64,000 nucleotides of DNA from CAYOZL01 sp964408435 (lineage in GTDB: Bacteria; Bdellovibrionota_C; UBA2361; SZUA-149; CAYOZL01): NCBI GenBank assembly GCA_964408435.1, contig CAYOZL010000001.1:21876-85875 (forward strand), given 5' to 3'. Of the stretch, positions 18,601 to 28,043 are shown piece after piece. The position numbers and the translations under genes are program-made. Under the pieces are notes generated by a model, which searched no databases, was not told where the DNA came from, and was given only the letters and a program-made list of their open reading frames with translations. Numbering within the stretch: position 1 is the first letter of the stretch; the number at the start of each line of letters is the position of its first letter.

Positions 18601-19197
18601 ATGAAGGTTATTAAAGGTTTTTTAAACAAAACCAGTCTATCTAATATTAATAAAACAAATATTAGAGCTGTAAAAAATTCAGTAAAAATTACTAAAGATA
18701 CAAATGAAAAAGGAACGGCTCTACTCGAAGCTAGTATAATTCTTCCATTTCTATTGATGAGCGCACTTGCTTTATTTGATTTTGGTAGAATGTACTACGC
18801 ACATAGCATGGTATCAGAGATTGCTAGAGAAGCTGCTTTAATTGGGGCAAAGATTCCTGAGCTTAGAGGTCATGCTAGTGAGGACTACGAAGAACATGAA
18901 TTAGATAACCCAGATGTAGTTACAAGCGATATGGGTGGACATCAAATCATTAGAAGCCGTATAAGAGTAGCAAGATCTCTTCTTGCAGAAACCTTGCCTA
19001 TACCTGTAACATCCATAAGAAGTAGATCTCAGTGTGTTGCTGCAGACACGCTAGACCTAGAAGTAGATGATGGTAGAGCTATTAAAGTTCAGGTGGAAGC
19101 AGATTATCAACCTATTTACTTTCATGGCCTGCCAGCAATTACTATTAAAGCTGAAAAGATAGTTAGCTATTTAGGAAGCTCTTCATGTGAGCCTTAA
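18601..19197 (+). CDS. TadE-like pseudopilin
   Basis: Tad-pilus minor pseudopilin family. After about 36 N-terminal basic residues comes the conserved GTALLEASIILPFLLMSALA segment with the pilin-type Glu (about residue 43) and a single transmembrane helix. A beta-rich periplasmic domain of about 130 residues follows. TadE proteins are processed by the TadV-type prepilin peptidase. The leader here is unusually long. It is first of three genes of this kind. No ATPase, TadB/C or secretin gene lies within the window, so the export machine must be encoded elsewhere. Confidence 0.75.
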   Translation: MKVIKGFLNKTSLSNINKTNIRAVKNSVKITKDTNEKGTALLEASIILPFLLMSALALFDFGRMYYAHSMVSEIAREAALIGAKIPELRGHASEDYEEHELDNPDVVTSDMGGHQIIRSRIRVARSLLAETLPIPVTSIRSRSQCVAADTLDLEVDDGRAIKVQVEADYQPIYFHGLPAITIKAEKIVSYLGSSSCEP

Positions 19198-19248
19198 TAT
19201 TAGAAGAATTTTCTAAAAAAATAATAAGAGTAAGAAGAAGGTAAGAAA

Positions 19249-21471
19249 GTGAAAAATCAAATAAGGTGGAGCAGAGATAGATTAAACGAACACGGTGCAG
19301 CGATGGTAGAGTTTGCCATAGCGATTGGAATTGTAATCACACTACTTCTCGGTATTATAGATTTATCAATCTATTACAACGGCTACACAGTTGCTAGGGA
19401 GACTGCTAGGAGAATGACTAAGGATGCTATTGTAGATACAGACTTTGGCTTAGATACCCGTCCATTTGCTATCACAGAAACAGATCCACTAAGAATACAG
19501 GCAATTCAAGAAGAAAGAGATGCAGACACCCAAAAGGTTCAAACAGCTCGGTCTAGAATTATTGAAAATTCTTTTAATACTTTTGAAAGTAGTGTCTTAG
19601 GAAGCAATACAGATGAGGCTGATAACACTAACAATAATTTTGCTTATAGATATACTGAATCAGGCTTTGCGGGCACTGGTTTTACAAGCACTAGTTTAGA
19701 CGCCTTATTATTAAGACCTGGTGAAACAGTATCTGTAGAAACTAGAGGTAGTGGCTCAGCAGAAACAATTATTCATCCTAATTGCGATAGCTCTACAGTC
19801 GATCAAGACACAACTCTTTGTCAAGACTACATGGAGATTGAAGGAAAAGATGCTTGGACATTCATGCAAAGAAATATTCCTTACTATGCTGAAGTAAGAG
19901 CTAGAGTTCAAACTATTCTTTTTGGAACTGTTGAAATTAAAACGAGGTCTATTGCTTGGAAAGATTTAACAGCGAGTAATACTTTATCTGATTTCGCAGA
20001 TGTTCCTGCTCCACAAACATGCGCAGAAGCATTTCCTGATCCAGATACTTACTGCACTGAAAATTGTGGAGGACTTGAGACTTGCACTTTTTTCCCAGGT
20101 AAAAATGTTTCTCAAGGATGTTTTGATTGCCAATTATGCTCAGAACACACTAGCGCAGGCATAGTTTGTGAAGAATGTGGTGGAGCAGGTGGAAATGAGT
20201 TTCAAGCATGCACTTTTAATCTTAACGAGCAAAATTCAACAGAGTGTGGTGAATGCACAAACAGGCGAGAACCATGCACTGAAACAGATGCACAGAATGC
20301 TTGTAATGGCTGTGAAGATAATTTCGAATGTGAATTAAACACAACTGGAATGACTAATGGAGAAAACATTTCTAATTGTGGTAGCTGTGAACCAATTGTT
20401 GGAACATGCACTGAAGAGGACGCACAAAATGCTTGTGGTAATAGCTGTACCCAAGGTTTCGAATGCGAACTAGATGCAAATGGCAATGTAGTTGGAGGGG
20501 ACGCAGGAAGTTGTGGCACATGCGTAGAACAAACTGGAACTTGTGTAAGTCAAAACATAACTGCTGCCATTGCTTGTAATCAATGTGGTGGTGAAGCAGG
20601 TAACGATCTTGCTGAGTGTGATTTTGATGGGCAGAATATGACGTCACAGGCTAATCCAAATATAGCAGACTGTGGAGGCTGTGTTGATAGAGTATGCGAG
20701 GAATCAAATCCAGGCTTAAATAACGGCTTGCAATCTAATCTAGTTAATACCAACAATCCAAACTGTGGTTGTGGAGACGCTGAAGTTTGTGAGTTCTTAG
20801 CAGCAAATAATGTAAGAGAAGGTTGCTTTCATTGTAGGCCTCTTCCTTGTGAGAGACTTACTCAAGCAGAACTCGATGCGGATCGTGAACAATGTGAAGC
20901 AAATAATCCTGGAATGGAATGTGAGCAACTTGCATCTCTAACTGCTGGGACTTGTCACCAAACAGATGGATTTAAAACATGCACTCAAAGAGAAGCAGAT
21001 GGCACAATTAGTCCAGATCGATGTCTTACAGCGTGTAATGACCCAGACCAAGTTTGCATAGAACTAACTGACTCTAGAGCTGAAATATGCATAGATTGTC
21101 AGGCTAAACCATGCCCAGATAGAGGACTAACAGCTACAGATACTGAAACTGAAAGATGCACTGTTATAGATGGAGCACCTGGTGCTGATGGCGAATGTAT
21201 AGTTTGCACCAGTAAAACTTGTGAAGAAACTGGCGAGACAGAAGCAAATTTCTGCGAAGAGCTCGATTGCCAAAATGGCTTTCAGTGTAATTTTAATCCA
21301 AATGCAGATGTGGGTAACTGTGGTGGATGCGAGCAATGCCCTGAACCTGACTGCCCAGACGGTCAAGATTCTTTCGATGGTTGTACTTGTGAGAACTGTC
21401 TTCCAACTGACTGCGATGTAGCAAATAGTAATATTATTGGTTGTAATTGCTTTCCGTTAATTAACGATTAA
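19249..21471 (+). CDS. TadE-like pseudopilin with a very Cys-rich extracellular region
   Basis: Starts at GTG 19249 with an AGAAGG leader. The N terminus (HGAAMVEFAIAIGIVITLLLG) is a TadE/TadG-type helix with the Glu at about residue 21. A normal pseudopilin-like domain runs to about residue 255. The remaining 480 residues hold about 64 Cys, many as CxxC, CGGC or CGxC. Internal repeats are visible (DAQNACNGCEDNFECEL and DAQNACGNSCTQGFECEL). The region is acidic (Asp/Glu/Asn/Thr-rich) and poor in Lys. Paired Cys suggest a stack of small disulfide-bonded modules on the cell surface, or metal binding. I know no described family with this architecture. Confidence 0.7.
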   Translation: MKNQIRWSRDRLNEHGAAMVEFAIAIGIVITLLLGIIDLSIYYNGYTVARETARRMTKDAIVDTDFGLDTRPFAITETDPLRIQAIQEERDADTQKVQTARSRIIENSFNTFESSVLGSNTDEADNTNNNFAYRYTESGFAGTGFTSTSLDALLLRPGETVSVETRGSGSAETIIHPNCDSSTVDQDTTLCQDYMEIEGKDAWTFMQRNIPYYAEVRARVQTILFGTVEIKTRSIAWKDLTASNTLSDFADVPAPQTCAEAFPDPDTYCTENCGGLETCTFFPGKNVSQGCFDCQLCSEHTSAGIVCEECGGAGGNEFQACTFNLNEQNSTECGECTNRREPCTETDAQNACNGCEDNFECELNTTGMTNGENISNCGSCEPIVGTCTEEDAQNACGNSCTQGFECELDANGNVVGGDAGSCGTCVEQTGTCVSQNITAAIACNQCGGEAGNDLAECDFDGQNMTSQANPNIADCGGCVDRVCEESNPGLNNGLQSNLVNTNNPNCGCGDAEVCEFLAANNVREGCFHCRPLPCERLTQAELDADREQCEANNPGMECEQLASLTAGTCHQTDGFKTCTQREADGTISPDRCLTACNDPDQVCIELTDSRAEICIDCQAKPCPDRGLTATDTETERCTVIDGAPGADGECIVCTSKTCEETGETEANFCEELDCQNGFQCNFNPNADVGNCGGCEQCPEPDCPDGQDSFDGCTCENCLPTDCDVANSNIIGCNCFPLIND

Positions 21472-21482
21472 AGAATACAAAA

Positions 21483-23609
21483 ATGAAAAATACATACATT
21501 AAGCATCACATTAACCAAAAAGGTTCAGTATTACCATTTATTGCAATCTGCCTAGTTTTGATTATGTCGATGCTAGCATTCGTATTTGATTTTGGCGCAA
21601 TGGTAACTACAAAATCAGACTTAAGAGATTCTGCTAGGGCTGCCGCTATCTCATCTTTAAAAGCTTATATTCAACATTTAAATACTGAGATTGAAAATGG
21701 TGCAGACCCAAATAATGCTGCTACTTATATGGCTTCAGCAGAAATAGCTAGAACTACTGCTTCAGCTGTTACAAACTTAAATTTATCAGTATCAGCTAGC
21801 TCACTACTTAGAGACGGAGAAACAACTGAACATTCTCAGCTTGCAAATTCTCAGCTTGAGAGTGATAGTGGCGGCTTTGTTCAATTCGGTAGGTGGCATT
21901 TTATTGAACCAGATGATGGCACTCGTCCTGTATGTTCACCAGAACCAGAACCTTTTAGACCTTGTTTTGAAGATCAAGGAGATTCTGTAGCAGCAAACGC
22001 CATAAGAGTAACTTTAACCGATCAGAATAATAGAGTTCGAAGTATTTTTAGAACTGCTGCTGGCTTTAGTGGCGTGCATACTGTTGGTGATTTTGGAACT
22101 GCAGCTTTTGTTCCAAGACAAGGAGTTGTAGCTTTTGATTTATCAGGTTCTGTTACACGTTCTTCACATTTAAGTTCTGATAGTGGAGATATTAAAAAAA
22201 GTGAATATGCTTTTTACCTAGACCCTAGTAATGGTGTTGCACTAAATTGCGACGGGGATGCCTGGAGAGATAATCTAGACGCCACAATGCAAGAAAGACA
22301 CTTAGATACATGGACGAACCTTGATGAATCTAGAGCTGATGCTGGAGTATCCCTAGATGAATTAAATCACTTTAGAGATGATTTTGATTGCATAAAAGTT
22401 AATCTAGATAACGCAGATGGACCTGAAGACGAATATTTTATAATTGAGAAATCACAAGCTGCTGATGGCACTCCGCTTGACGTACAGCCTCTAAATTCCA
22501 TTCTAGATGCAACCAACTTTTTATTAGAAGAATTCGCATCAAGAAGAGTTGTTGGAGATAGAGTTGGAGCATTTGGATTTGATGCTGAAGTAATTTCTGA
22601 AAGAAGGCTACCTAGAAATCCTAACAGTAATGGCATTCTCTTAGCACAACCAGTTACAGGCTCAGATGGAGTAGAAAATGAATTTGATTCTTTTCTTAAT
22701 GCTACTAATACAAGTATTGACATCACTGATCCTGTGAGAAAAGATAGATTTCTTTTCCCTAGAATCTTTACCGGACATCCTGGTGAACTAGACAGACAAA
22801 TTGCTACAACTGATATACAACTTGCACTCGATGAATCTATAGAAATGCTACAAAGTGCTGAAACTTTTGAAATATCGGATAATTTCGTACTACTCATTAC
22901 TGATGGCTTAACTAATTGTGTGCAAGATCCAGTAAATGCGCCAATAGAGAACAATATTGATAGAGATAACCCTATCATGTGCTTTAATACCAATGAGCCA
23001 AACGGACAAATTTTAAATCAACAATTTATCGAAGCTGGATTTAATGAAATACTTAACATCAACCCAGAATTGGAATTCGCTGATGACACTACCCTAACCT
23101 TATCTGAAAGATTAGCGAATGAAGGAGTTAGACTTCATATAGCTCTAATAGGAGACCATGTTAGCCCACATACACTAGTTAGAAAAAGCCAAAATGAAAG
23201 TGGATGCATGTCTTTTGAAGAAGCCAATGCTTCTGGTTTACCTACTACTAATTCTCCAGTCTCTGGAGTCATAACTAACGCTAGCGGAAATCCTGTAAAT
23301 TTATCTCCAGGTCATTTGTCATTCCCAAATAATTTTTCTTCTGTCGCTTCAGCAACAGGTGGTCAGTGGTGGCCAATTATAAGACCATGCGAGACTCTAA
23401 CTCAAGATAGACTAAATGAGATCTGTGACGAGCAAGCTGAGGGTGATACCACTCAGATAGCTCCTCCCGATCCCAATGAATTTCCAAACACTGAGTGGGA
23501 TGCACAAGGAAGGCTTTTATGTAATCCATCAGGACAAAGCACTCAAGAACAACTTGAAAATTTAATAAATCAAATCATGTCAGATTCTCCTATTGTTATA
23601 GTAGAATAA
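21483..23609 (+). CDS. TadG-like protein with a von Willebrand factor A domain
   Basis: The N-terminal helix (GSVLPFIAICLVLIMSMLAFVFDFGAMV, about residues 14-40) resembles Flp-pilus assembly TadG proteins. A vWFA domain begins near residue 215 with the MIDAS motif FDLSGSV and contains LLITDGLTNC. Such proteins are anchored pseudopilins with adhesive or pilus-tip roles. The length (708) is longer than typical TadG. The start follows the Cys-rich gene by 11 nt, so the three genes form one transcription unit. Confidence 0.75.
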   Translation: MKNTYIKHHINQKGSVLPFIAICLVLIMSMLAFVFDFGAMVTTKSDLRDSARAAAISSLKAYIQHLNTEIENGADPNNAATYMASAEIARTTASAVTNLNLSVSASSLLRDGETTEHSQLANSQLESDSGGFVQFGRWHFIEPDDGTRPVCSPEPEPFRPCFEDQGDSVAANAIRVTLTDQNNRVRSIFRTAAGFSGVHTVGDFGTAAFVPRQGVVAFDLSGSVTRSSHLSSDSGDIKKSEYAFYLDPSNGVALNCDGDAWRDNLDATMQERHLDTWTNLDESRADAGVSLDELNHFRDDFDCIKVNLDNADGPEDEYFIIEKSQAADGTPLDVQPLNSILDATNFLLEEFASRRVVGDRVGAFGFDAEVISERRLPRNPNSNGILLAQPVTGSDGVENEFDSFLNATNTSIDITDPVRKDRFLFPRIFTGHPGELDRQIATTDIQLALDESIEMLQSAETFEISDNFVLLITDGLTNCVQDPVNAPIENNIDRDNPIMCFNTNEPNGQILNQQFIEAGFNEILNINPELEFADDTTLTLSERLANEGVRLHIALIGDHVSPHTLVRKSQNESGCMSFEEANASGLPTTNSPVSGVITNASGNPVNLSPGHLSFPNNFSSVASATGGQWWPIIRPCETLTQDRLNEICDEQAEGDTTQIAPPDPNEFPNTEWDAQGRLLCNPSGQSTQEQLENLINQIMSDSPIVIVE

Positions 23610-23783
23610 TTCACAAATTTAATTTTTTTTCTAATTCGTGATACAGATCAAGTGCATTCGAATAAGAATAGATTTCAACTTGTAGCATTCTAAAGCTCGA
23701 ATTTTGGAATGCTACGAGAGGAGCTAGAAGGTTCCATAATAAGGTTATCTCGTAGTCATGGATGGTTAAAGTGGAGACCGACA

Positions 23784-24080
23784 ATGGCTAAAACAATAGC
23801 TAGCACTCAAAGATTTGCCTTTGAGATGGTAAAAAGCAAAGCATACATTACTGTATACAATGACAACGCCAGAATTTTTTATGGTGGTAAATGCATAATG
23901 GTATTAAATGCTAAAAACAAAATGGCATACCTGGAAGGATGGCGCGGATACGCAGAATGGTACGGGGGAACGCAAATTTGTAAGTTCTCCATGGAATCTC
24001 CAGATGGAACCGTATTCAACCTAGAGGTATTCAAAGAACCAACTGAAAACATTCTTGGATCTAGTGTAAAAATCAGATAG
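23784..24080 (+). CDS. Small uncharacterised protein
   Basis: A 98-residue protein starting MAKTIASTQR. I chose the ATG at 23784 because GGAG lies 7 nt upstream. The open frame continues upstream to 23709 without a good ribosome binding site. The body is beta-rich (KSKAYITVYNDNARIFYGGKCIMV, then GWRGYAEWYGGTQICKF), with neither a signal peptide nor a transmembrane segment. I recognise no family. It is the first of a run of orphan genes that are slightly richer in G+C than the pseudopilin genes. Confidence 0.5.
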   Translation: MAKTIASTQRFAFEMVKSKAYITVYNDNARIFYGGKCIMVLNAKNKMAYLEGWRGYAEWYGGTQICKFSMESPDGTVFNLEVFKEPTENILGSSVKIR

Positions 24081-24176
24081 TTTTTTTACTAATTAAGCCC
24101 CTCTCGAGCATTTTTTTTAAAATCTTATTTTAATTATAAGAGTAATTTGACTTCGTGAGGGTAATTTCAACCTTAT

Positions 24177-24833
24177 CTATAATTTCTTATCGCTTTGTTG
24201 ATTCTGTATGAAAACATACTTAAGACCAGGCTTGTTTAATAATTTTTGTTCTGCTTCTTTACTTATTTTACCGCGAATATCGAGGTGCACAAGCTTAGGC
24301 AAACTATATATTGCATTTGCCATCTGCATATCAATCTCACTTCTGTATATAATTAGAGATCTTAATTTTTCTAATTTTGAAACCTCATTCCTGTTTTCAG
24401 GTAAAGAATCTGATGTAATCTGTAGAATCTTAAGGCTGTCACAGCCTAAGACAGATTCAAAATCTTGCTCACTCAGTTTAGTATCCAGACATGAAAAACA
24501 TAGGTCTTCTATGCCTTGCAAATCACCTAAAAGATATAAAACACGAGCATTAACCCCTATCTTATCTTCTTTTGTAATCTCTACTTTTTTCCAAGCAAGC
24601 CCATCAAATGGCAATTGATAGCTTTGATTTAAGACTACTGGAGTAGCATAGATATTAACCCCAGTGTCACAAAATCTAAGACTCTGGTCTGCTTGAAGAC
24701 TTCCTGCTATCTGAACAAGCTCACTTACTGTTCTTTGATGTAAGGAGCGATATTTGGAACAAGTTAAAACAACACTAAGGGCTAACATAAAAGCAAATAG
24801 TGTGATTAGACGAAAGCGAAAGAACTTAAACAT
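24177..24833 (-). CDS. Membrane-anchored leucine-rich-repeat-like protein
   Basis: A 218-residue protein with a short basic N terminus and one transmembrane segment (FRFRLITLFAFMLALSVVLTC). From about residue 85 it has irregular leucine-rich repeats (CDSLKILQITSD, LEKLRSLIIYRS, LPKLVHLDIRG, KPGLKYVFIQ). The R-x-RL-x-TL anchor plus LRR layout is like proteins common in Planctomycetes, from memory. The function is unknown. It is flanked by intergenic DNA on both sides, with no operon. Confidence 0.6.
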   Translation of the reverse strand: MFKFFRFRLITLFAFMLALSVVLTCSKYRSLHQRTVSELVQIAGSLQADQSLRFCDTGVNIYATPVVLNQSYQLPFDGLAWKKVEITKEDKIGVNARVLYLLGDLQGIEDLCFSCLDTKLSEQDFESVLGCDSLKILQITSDSLPENRNEVSKLEKLRSLIIYRSEIDMQMANAIYSLPKLVHLDIRGKISKEAEQKLLNKPGLKYVFIQNQQSDKKL

Positions 24834-25240
24834 AACAATTCCCTTTAAGTCTTCTTTAATTTAAAAAACCACATATCTTACCCTCACGGGTATAGAAAAC
24901 TTAATAGCTCTCTATACCTGTGAATTTTATCTACTCTGTAACAGGATTGAAAAGATTAAAATAAAATAGTTTATTTTATAAAAAATTTCAATTAACCTTG
25001 AAACTTAAATAGTTACTTAAGTGAACCTCTTCACTTTCTTTATTTTTTCAAGTATATTTTTGCTCTTTAAAGCCAAAGAACTGCTAGTTTAATTACATCA
25101 AGTAAATATCATTTAAAATATGAGTAGAAATTCAACTTCTGTTTTTGACTTACTCAATTACAGAAGTCCTTAAAAAGGATTTTTTAGATTCAACTCGTAT
25201 AAATTCTGCTCAGATAATCAAATTCTAAGGAGCGAAAAAG
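24834..25240. other. Intergenic region upstream of the beta-propeller gene
   Basis: A+T-rich and non-coding. A small hairpin TCCTT-AAA-AAGGA followed by six T (25167-25185) lies about 55 nt upstream of the beta-propeller start. It could be a weak terminator or leader element. An AAGGAG ribosome binding site precedes the ATG. I see nothing else. Confidence 0.4.
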
Positions 25241-26302
25241 ATGTCCGATACTATCTACATGGGTAAGGGTTACTATCGTTACGAATTCAATCATAACTGG
25301 CTAACTTTTCCTAGCGGAAGAAACCCGGTCATACCTATTTATGCTGACGTTCAAGGTTTGGCAGAGGATCCCTTAACTGGCAATCTCTATGTTGCTTTTG
25401 CGGAAACTACCAGAGGCAACTATCCTCCAGCTGATGCTATTGCCGTTTTTGGGGCAAATGGTAAATTTGTAAGGAGTTTCGGCAAAGAAGCTTTTAGGGG
25501 AGCTCATAGTATTCGATTCCAAAGGACTATGAGTGAGCAATACGTTTACGTTACATGTATACATTCCAAAAGAATTTATAAGTACAATGCTTTGTCAGGG
25601 AAACTGTTATTATCTATTGGTAGACCCAAAGGTTTACCTAAAAATAAAGGGTATATACCCACAGACGTTCTTCCCTTAGAAGACCAGTCCTTCATTGTAA
25701 CTGATGGAGGAAGCGGTTTGATTCTTGTTTTTGATGCTGAAGGAAAGCTAAGAGAGAAAAGAAAATATAGGAAATCAAAAGTAAATGCACTGAAAAATCC
25801 TCATGGCATCACTCTAGTAAATGATAACCTTCTTTTAATCTGTGATAGAAAAAATGAAAGACTAGTCTCAACTAACTTAAAAGGAAAAAAAGAAAAGGAA
25901 ATAAAGCTCAAGTGTAACGGTCGAGAGCTAGCGCACCATCCCAGCAATTTATCTTTTGACCCTACAAGCAAGTTACTGTTGGTTTCTAATCTTTGGCATG
26001 TTCTTGAAATTTATAAAGATTACGAACAAGTTGCTAGTTTAGGAGATGGACAATTCAATCACAATATAGAAGTAGGTATATATAGCGATAGTTCTTTGAC
26101 ACTTAGAAGGTATTTTGAATCTGGCGTAGTAGCAACCGAAGGAGAATTAGACAGACTCATTCAGGATCAATACTTTCTCTACCCTCATAATGCTATCTGG
26201 ACTAAGAAGCATAGTGGCCGAGCAGGTAACATCTTAGTCTGCGAATGTAACTTCTATAAAAGAGGCTCAGGCGTTACATTACTTCGCCACAGTCCCGAAT
26301 AA
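25241..26302 (+). CDS. NHL/6-bladed beta-propeller-like protein
   Basis: A 353-residue protein with repeated blade-like units: GLAEDPLTGNLYVAFAE, AIAVFGANGKFVRSFG, IYKYNALSGKLLLSIG, SFIVTDGGSGLILVFDAEGKL, NLLLICDRKNERLV and LSFDPTSKLLLVSNL. This spacing matches NHL-type propellers, which serve as binding platforms or lactonase-like enzymes. There is no signal peptide or transmembrane segment. A strong AAGGAG lies 8 nt before the ATG. No neighbours share its direction in an operon. The ligand is unknown. Confidence 0.65.
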   Translation: MSDTIYMGKGYYRYEFNHNWLTFPSGRNPVIPIYADVQGLAEDPLTGNLYVAFAETTRGNYPPADAIAVFGANGKFVRSFGKEAFRGAHSIRFQRTMSEQYVYVTCIHSKRIYKYNALSGKLLLSIGRPKGLPKNKGYIPTDVLPLEDQSFIVTDGGSGLILVFDAEGKLREKRKYRKSKVNALKNPHGITLVNDNLLLICDRKNERLVSTNLKGKKEKEIKLKCNGRELAHHPSNLSFDPTSKLLLVSNLWHVLEIYKDYEQVASLGDGQFNHNIEVGIYSDSSLTLRRYFESGVVATEGELDRLIQDQYFLYPHNAIWTKKHSGRAGNILVCECNFYKRGSGVTLLRHSPE

Positions 26303-26438
26303 TCTGCACAAGAAGTAAAGTTTTTACAAAAGTTTTCTAAGGACTTCGACATTCAATCACATATATATTCTTAGCACTTAAAGATTTAAAATACATTTTA
26401 CTTAATCAAGGATTTAGCTATTATACCTTTCCTTATTT

Positions 26439-26511
26439 GGGGCTATAGCTCAGCTGGGAGAGCGCTACACTGGCAGTGTAGAGGTCAACGGTTCGATCCC
26501 GTTTAGCTCCA
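26439..26511 (+). tRNA. tRNA-Ala (anticodon GGC)
   Basis: A complete cloverleaf: acceptor GGGGCTA/TAGCTCC (one G-U), D arm GCTC/GAGC, anticodon stem CTACA/TGTAG with loop CTGGCAG (anticodon GGC at 26472-26474), T arm AACGG-TTCGATC-CCGTT, discriminator A. CCA is not encoded and a short T run follows. Its 3' two thirds also form the end of the serine recombinase reading frame on the opposite strand. Confidence 0.95.
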
Positions 26512-28042
26512 CTTTTTCATTACTCTTACCCCCTAACTGCCCAAATACCTTGAAAGGTAGGGTAGTTACTGCAGTTCCAAAACCATTGTCTCTATCATAA
26601 GAAATTCGCTTCGATAGAACCAGTTTTGAAACCATCTGTTTCTGCTTGAAGTCTCCCTCTTCCCATAACTTATGAGGATTGCTAATCACTGGAAGTACCA
26701 ATTCAAATGCTCTTTCAAAACTAGTATCAACTCTACTAGTTCTTACTAGCTCGCTCTCAATCGTTCGTTCTTTATCTCTAAGCTCTGATATTTTCCTCTC
26801 ATAAACTTCAATTAATGAACTGTCTGTTGCATTACTTATTCTAGTTACTAGCTTGTCTATCTCAGCTTTGATTTTATCCTTACTCGCTCTCTTAGCTCTT
26901 TTGCTGTGCTCAAAGTCTGAGACTCTTTTGTGCCAAGTATCGGTGATAATAGCCTTTGCAAAGTCAATAATCTTTTCACTAGGAGTCATAAGCCTTAGAA
27001 GTGAGGCAAACTGCTTTTCAAGAACTGAGTTCTTAATGCTCTTGCCACCAAATACGCACACTGATTTTTTAGATAAACATCTGTAATAAGCATGTTTACT
27101 TCCATTTCTTGATGTTGACTCACTTCCAGTAAGTGCCTTTTTACAACTAGAACAGACTATTAAGCCTCTAAGTGGAAAAAGTTCGTTATCGCTTTTTCTT
27201 TTAACAGGAAGCCTATCTTTACCCTTTAGTCGCCATTGGACTTGCTCATAAGTCTCAATGCTAATAATTGGCTCGTAGTTGCCTTTTACTGGTTCCATCT
27301 CCCAGCCTTTGATCTTGTAGTGTCCTGTATAAAATCTACTGTTAAGCAAAGTATTAATCCTCTGATTGTAAACCCCACCTTTTTTATTCTTTGGATACTC
27401 AGCCTTTGACTCTAGGAATCTTTTAACATCCATCTGAGTTCTAAAACGCCCAGTTGCATATCCTTCAATAGCTTCTTTGATAATACTGGCTAGAGGCTCA
27501 TCTTTAATAATTGCTTTCTCTTTACCTTTGCCGATCCTAATATAGCCAACTGGAACGGGAAAAGGCCAGTTCCCTGATTCAACACAGGCTTTTTGTCTTG
27601 CAATAACGATGTCTGTATTAATCTCTCTAAAAAGTTGAGCATTTAACGCCATTTGCCCCTCGATATATCTTCCTATTGTTGTATTCTCAAATTTCATTGA
27701 AGGACTTTCAATCAAAGTCTTTGTTGCTCTAATAGCCTTAACGAGTTCAAGATGAACTTGTAAACTCCTTGCCAAGCGGGAAATATCATCAAAGACAAGA
27801 ACAAACTGTTCTAATGGATTTGCATATATAAATTCTAATACTCTTTCTAGTCCAGGTCTGTCTTTCCTAGCACCTGATATTGCCTCATCCTTAAAGACTT
27901 CTACTACTGAATAATTATTAGATTCGCAGTATTGGCGACATCTATGCTCTTGAGATTCTAACCCATGTCCGTCATTTACCTGCTGTCTGCTAGAAACCCT
28001 ACAATAGATGATTGCTTTTAAGTTTTTCTCAAACGAACCCAT
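26465..28042 (-). CDS. Large serine recombinase, 3' end inside tRNA-Ala
   Basis: Site-specific recombinase. The resolvase domain has the catalytic Ser in IIYCRVSSRQQ and VFKDEAISGARKDRPGL. A Recombinase domain follows (about 165-280), then a zinc ribbon (LIVCSSCKKAL ... YYRCLSKKSVC) and a coiled coil (about 375-450). The start has an AAGGAGAG leader and lies 1 nt after the companion gene. The stop (26465-26467) is in the anticodon stem of tRNA-Ala on the other strand, so the last 15 or so residues (VELNGIEPLTSTLPV) are antisense tRNA. The mobile element therefore probably inserted at the tRNA. Its other end is not found. Confidence 0.9.
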   Translation of the reverse strand: MGSFEKNLKAIIYCRVSSRQQVNDGHGLESQEHRCRQYCESNNYSVVEVFKDEAISGARKDRPGLERVLEFIYANPLEQFVLVFDDISRLARSLQVHLELVKAIRATKTLIESPSMKFENTTIGRYIEGQMALNAQLFREINTDIVIARQKACVESGNWPFPVPVGYIRIGKGKEKAIIKDEPLASIIKEAIEGYATGRFRTQMDVKRFLESKAEYPKNKKGGVYNQRINTLLNSRFYTGHYKIKGWEMEPVKGNYEPIISIETYEQVQWRLKGKDRLPVKRKSDNELFPLRGLIVCSSCKKALTGSESTSRNGSKHAYYRCLSKKSVCVFGGKSIKNSVLEKQFASLLRLMTPSEKIIDFAKAIITDTWHKRVSDFEHSKRAKRASKDKIKAEIDKLVTRISNATDSSLIEVYERKISELRDKERTIESELVRTSRVDTSFERAFELVLPVISNPHKLWEEGDFKQKQMVSKLVLSKRISYDRDNGFGTAVTTLPFKVFGQLGGKSNEKVELNGIEPLTSTLPV

Positions 28043-28043
28043 T

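Noticed and set aside
20202..20647. Antisense open frames of about 90-105 codons inside the Cys-rich pseudopilin gene
   Set aside because: They result from the low stop density opposite TGT/TGC-rich codons, with no start signals.
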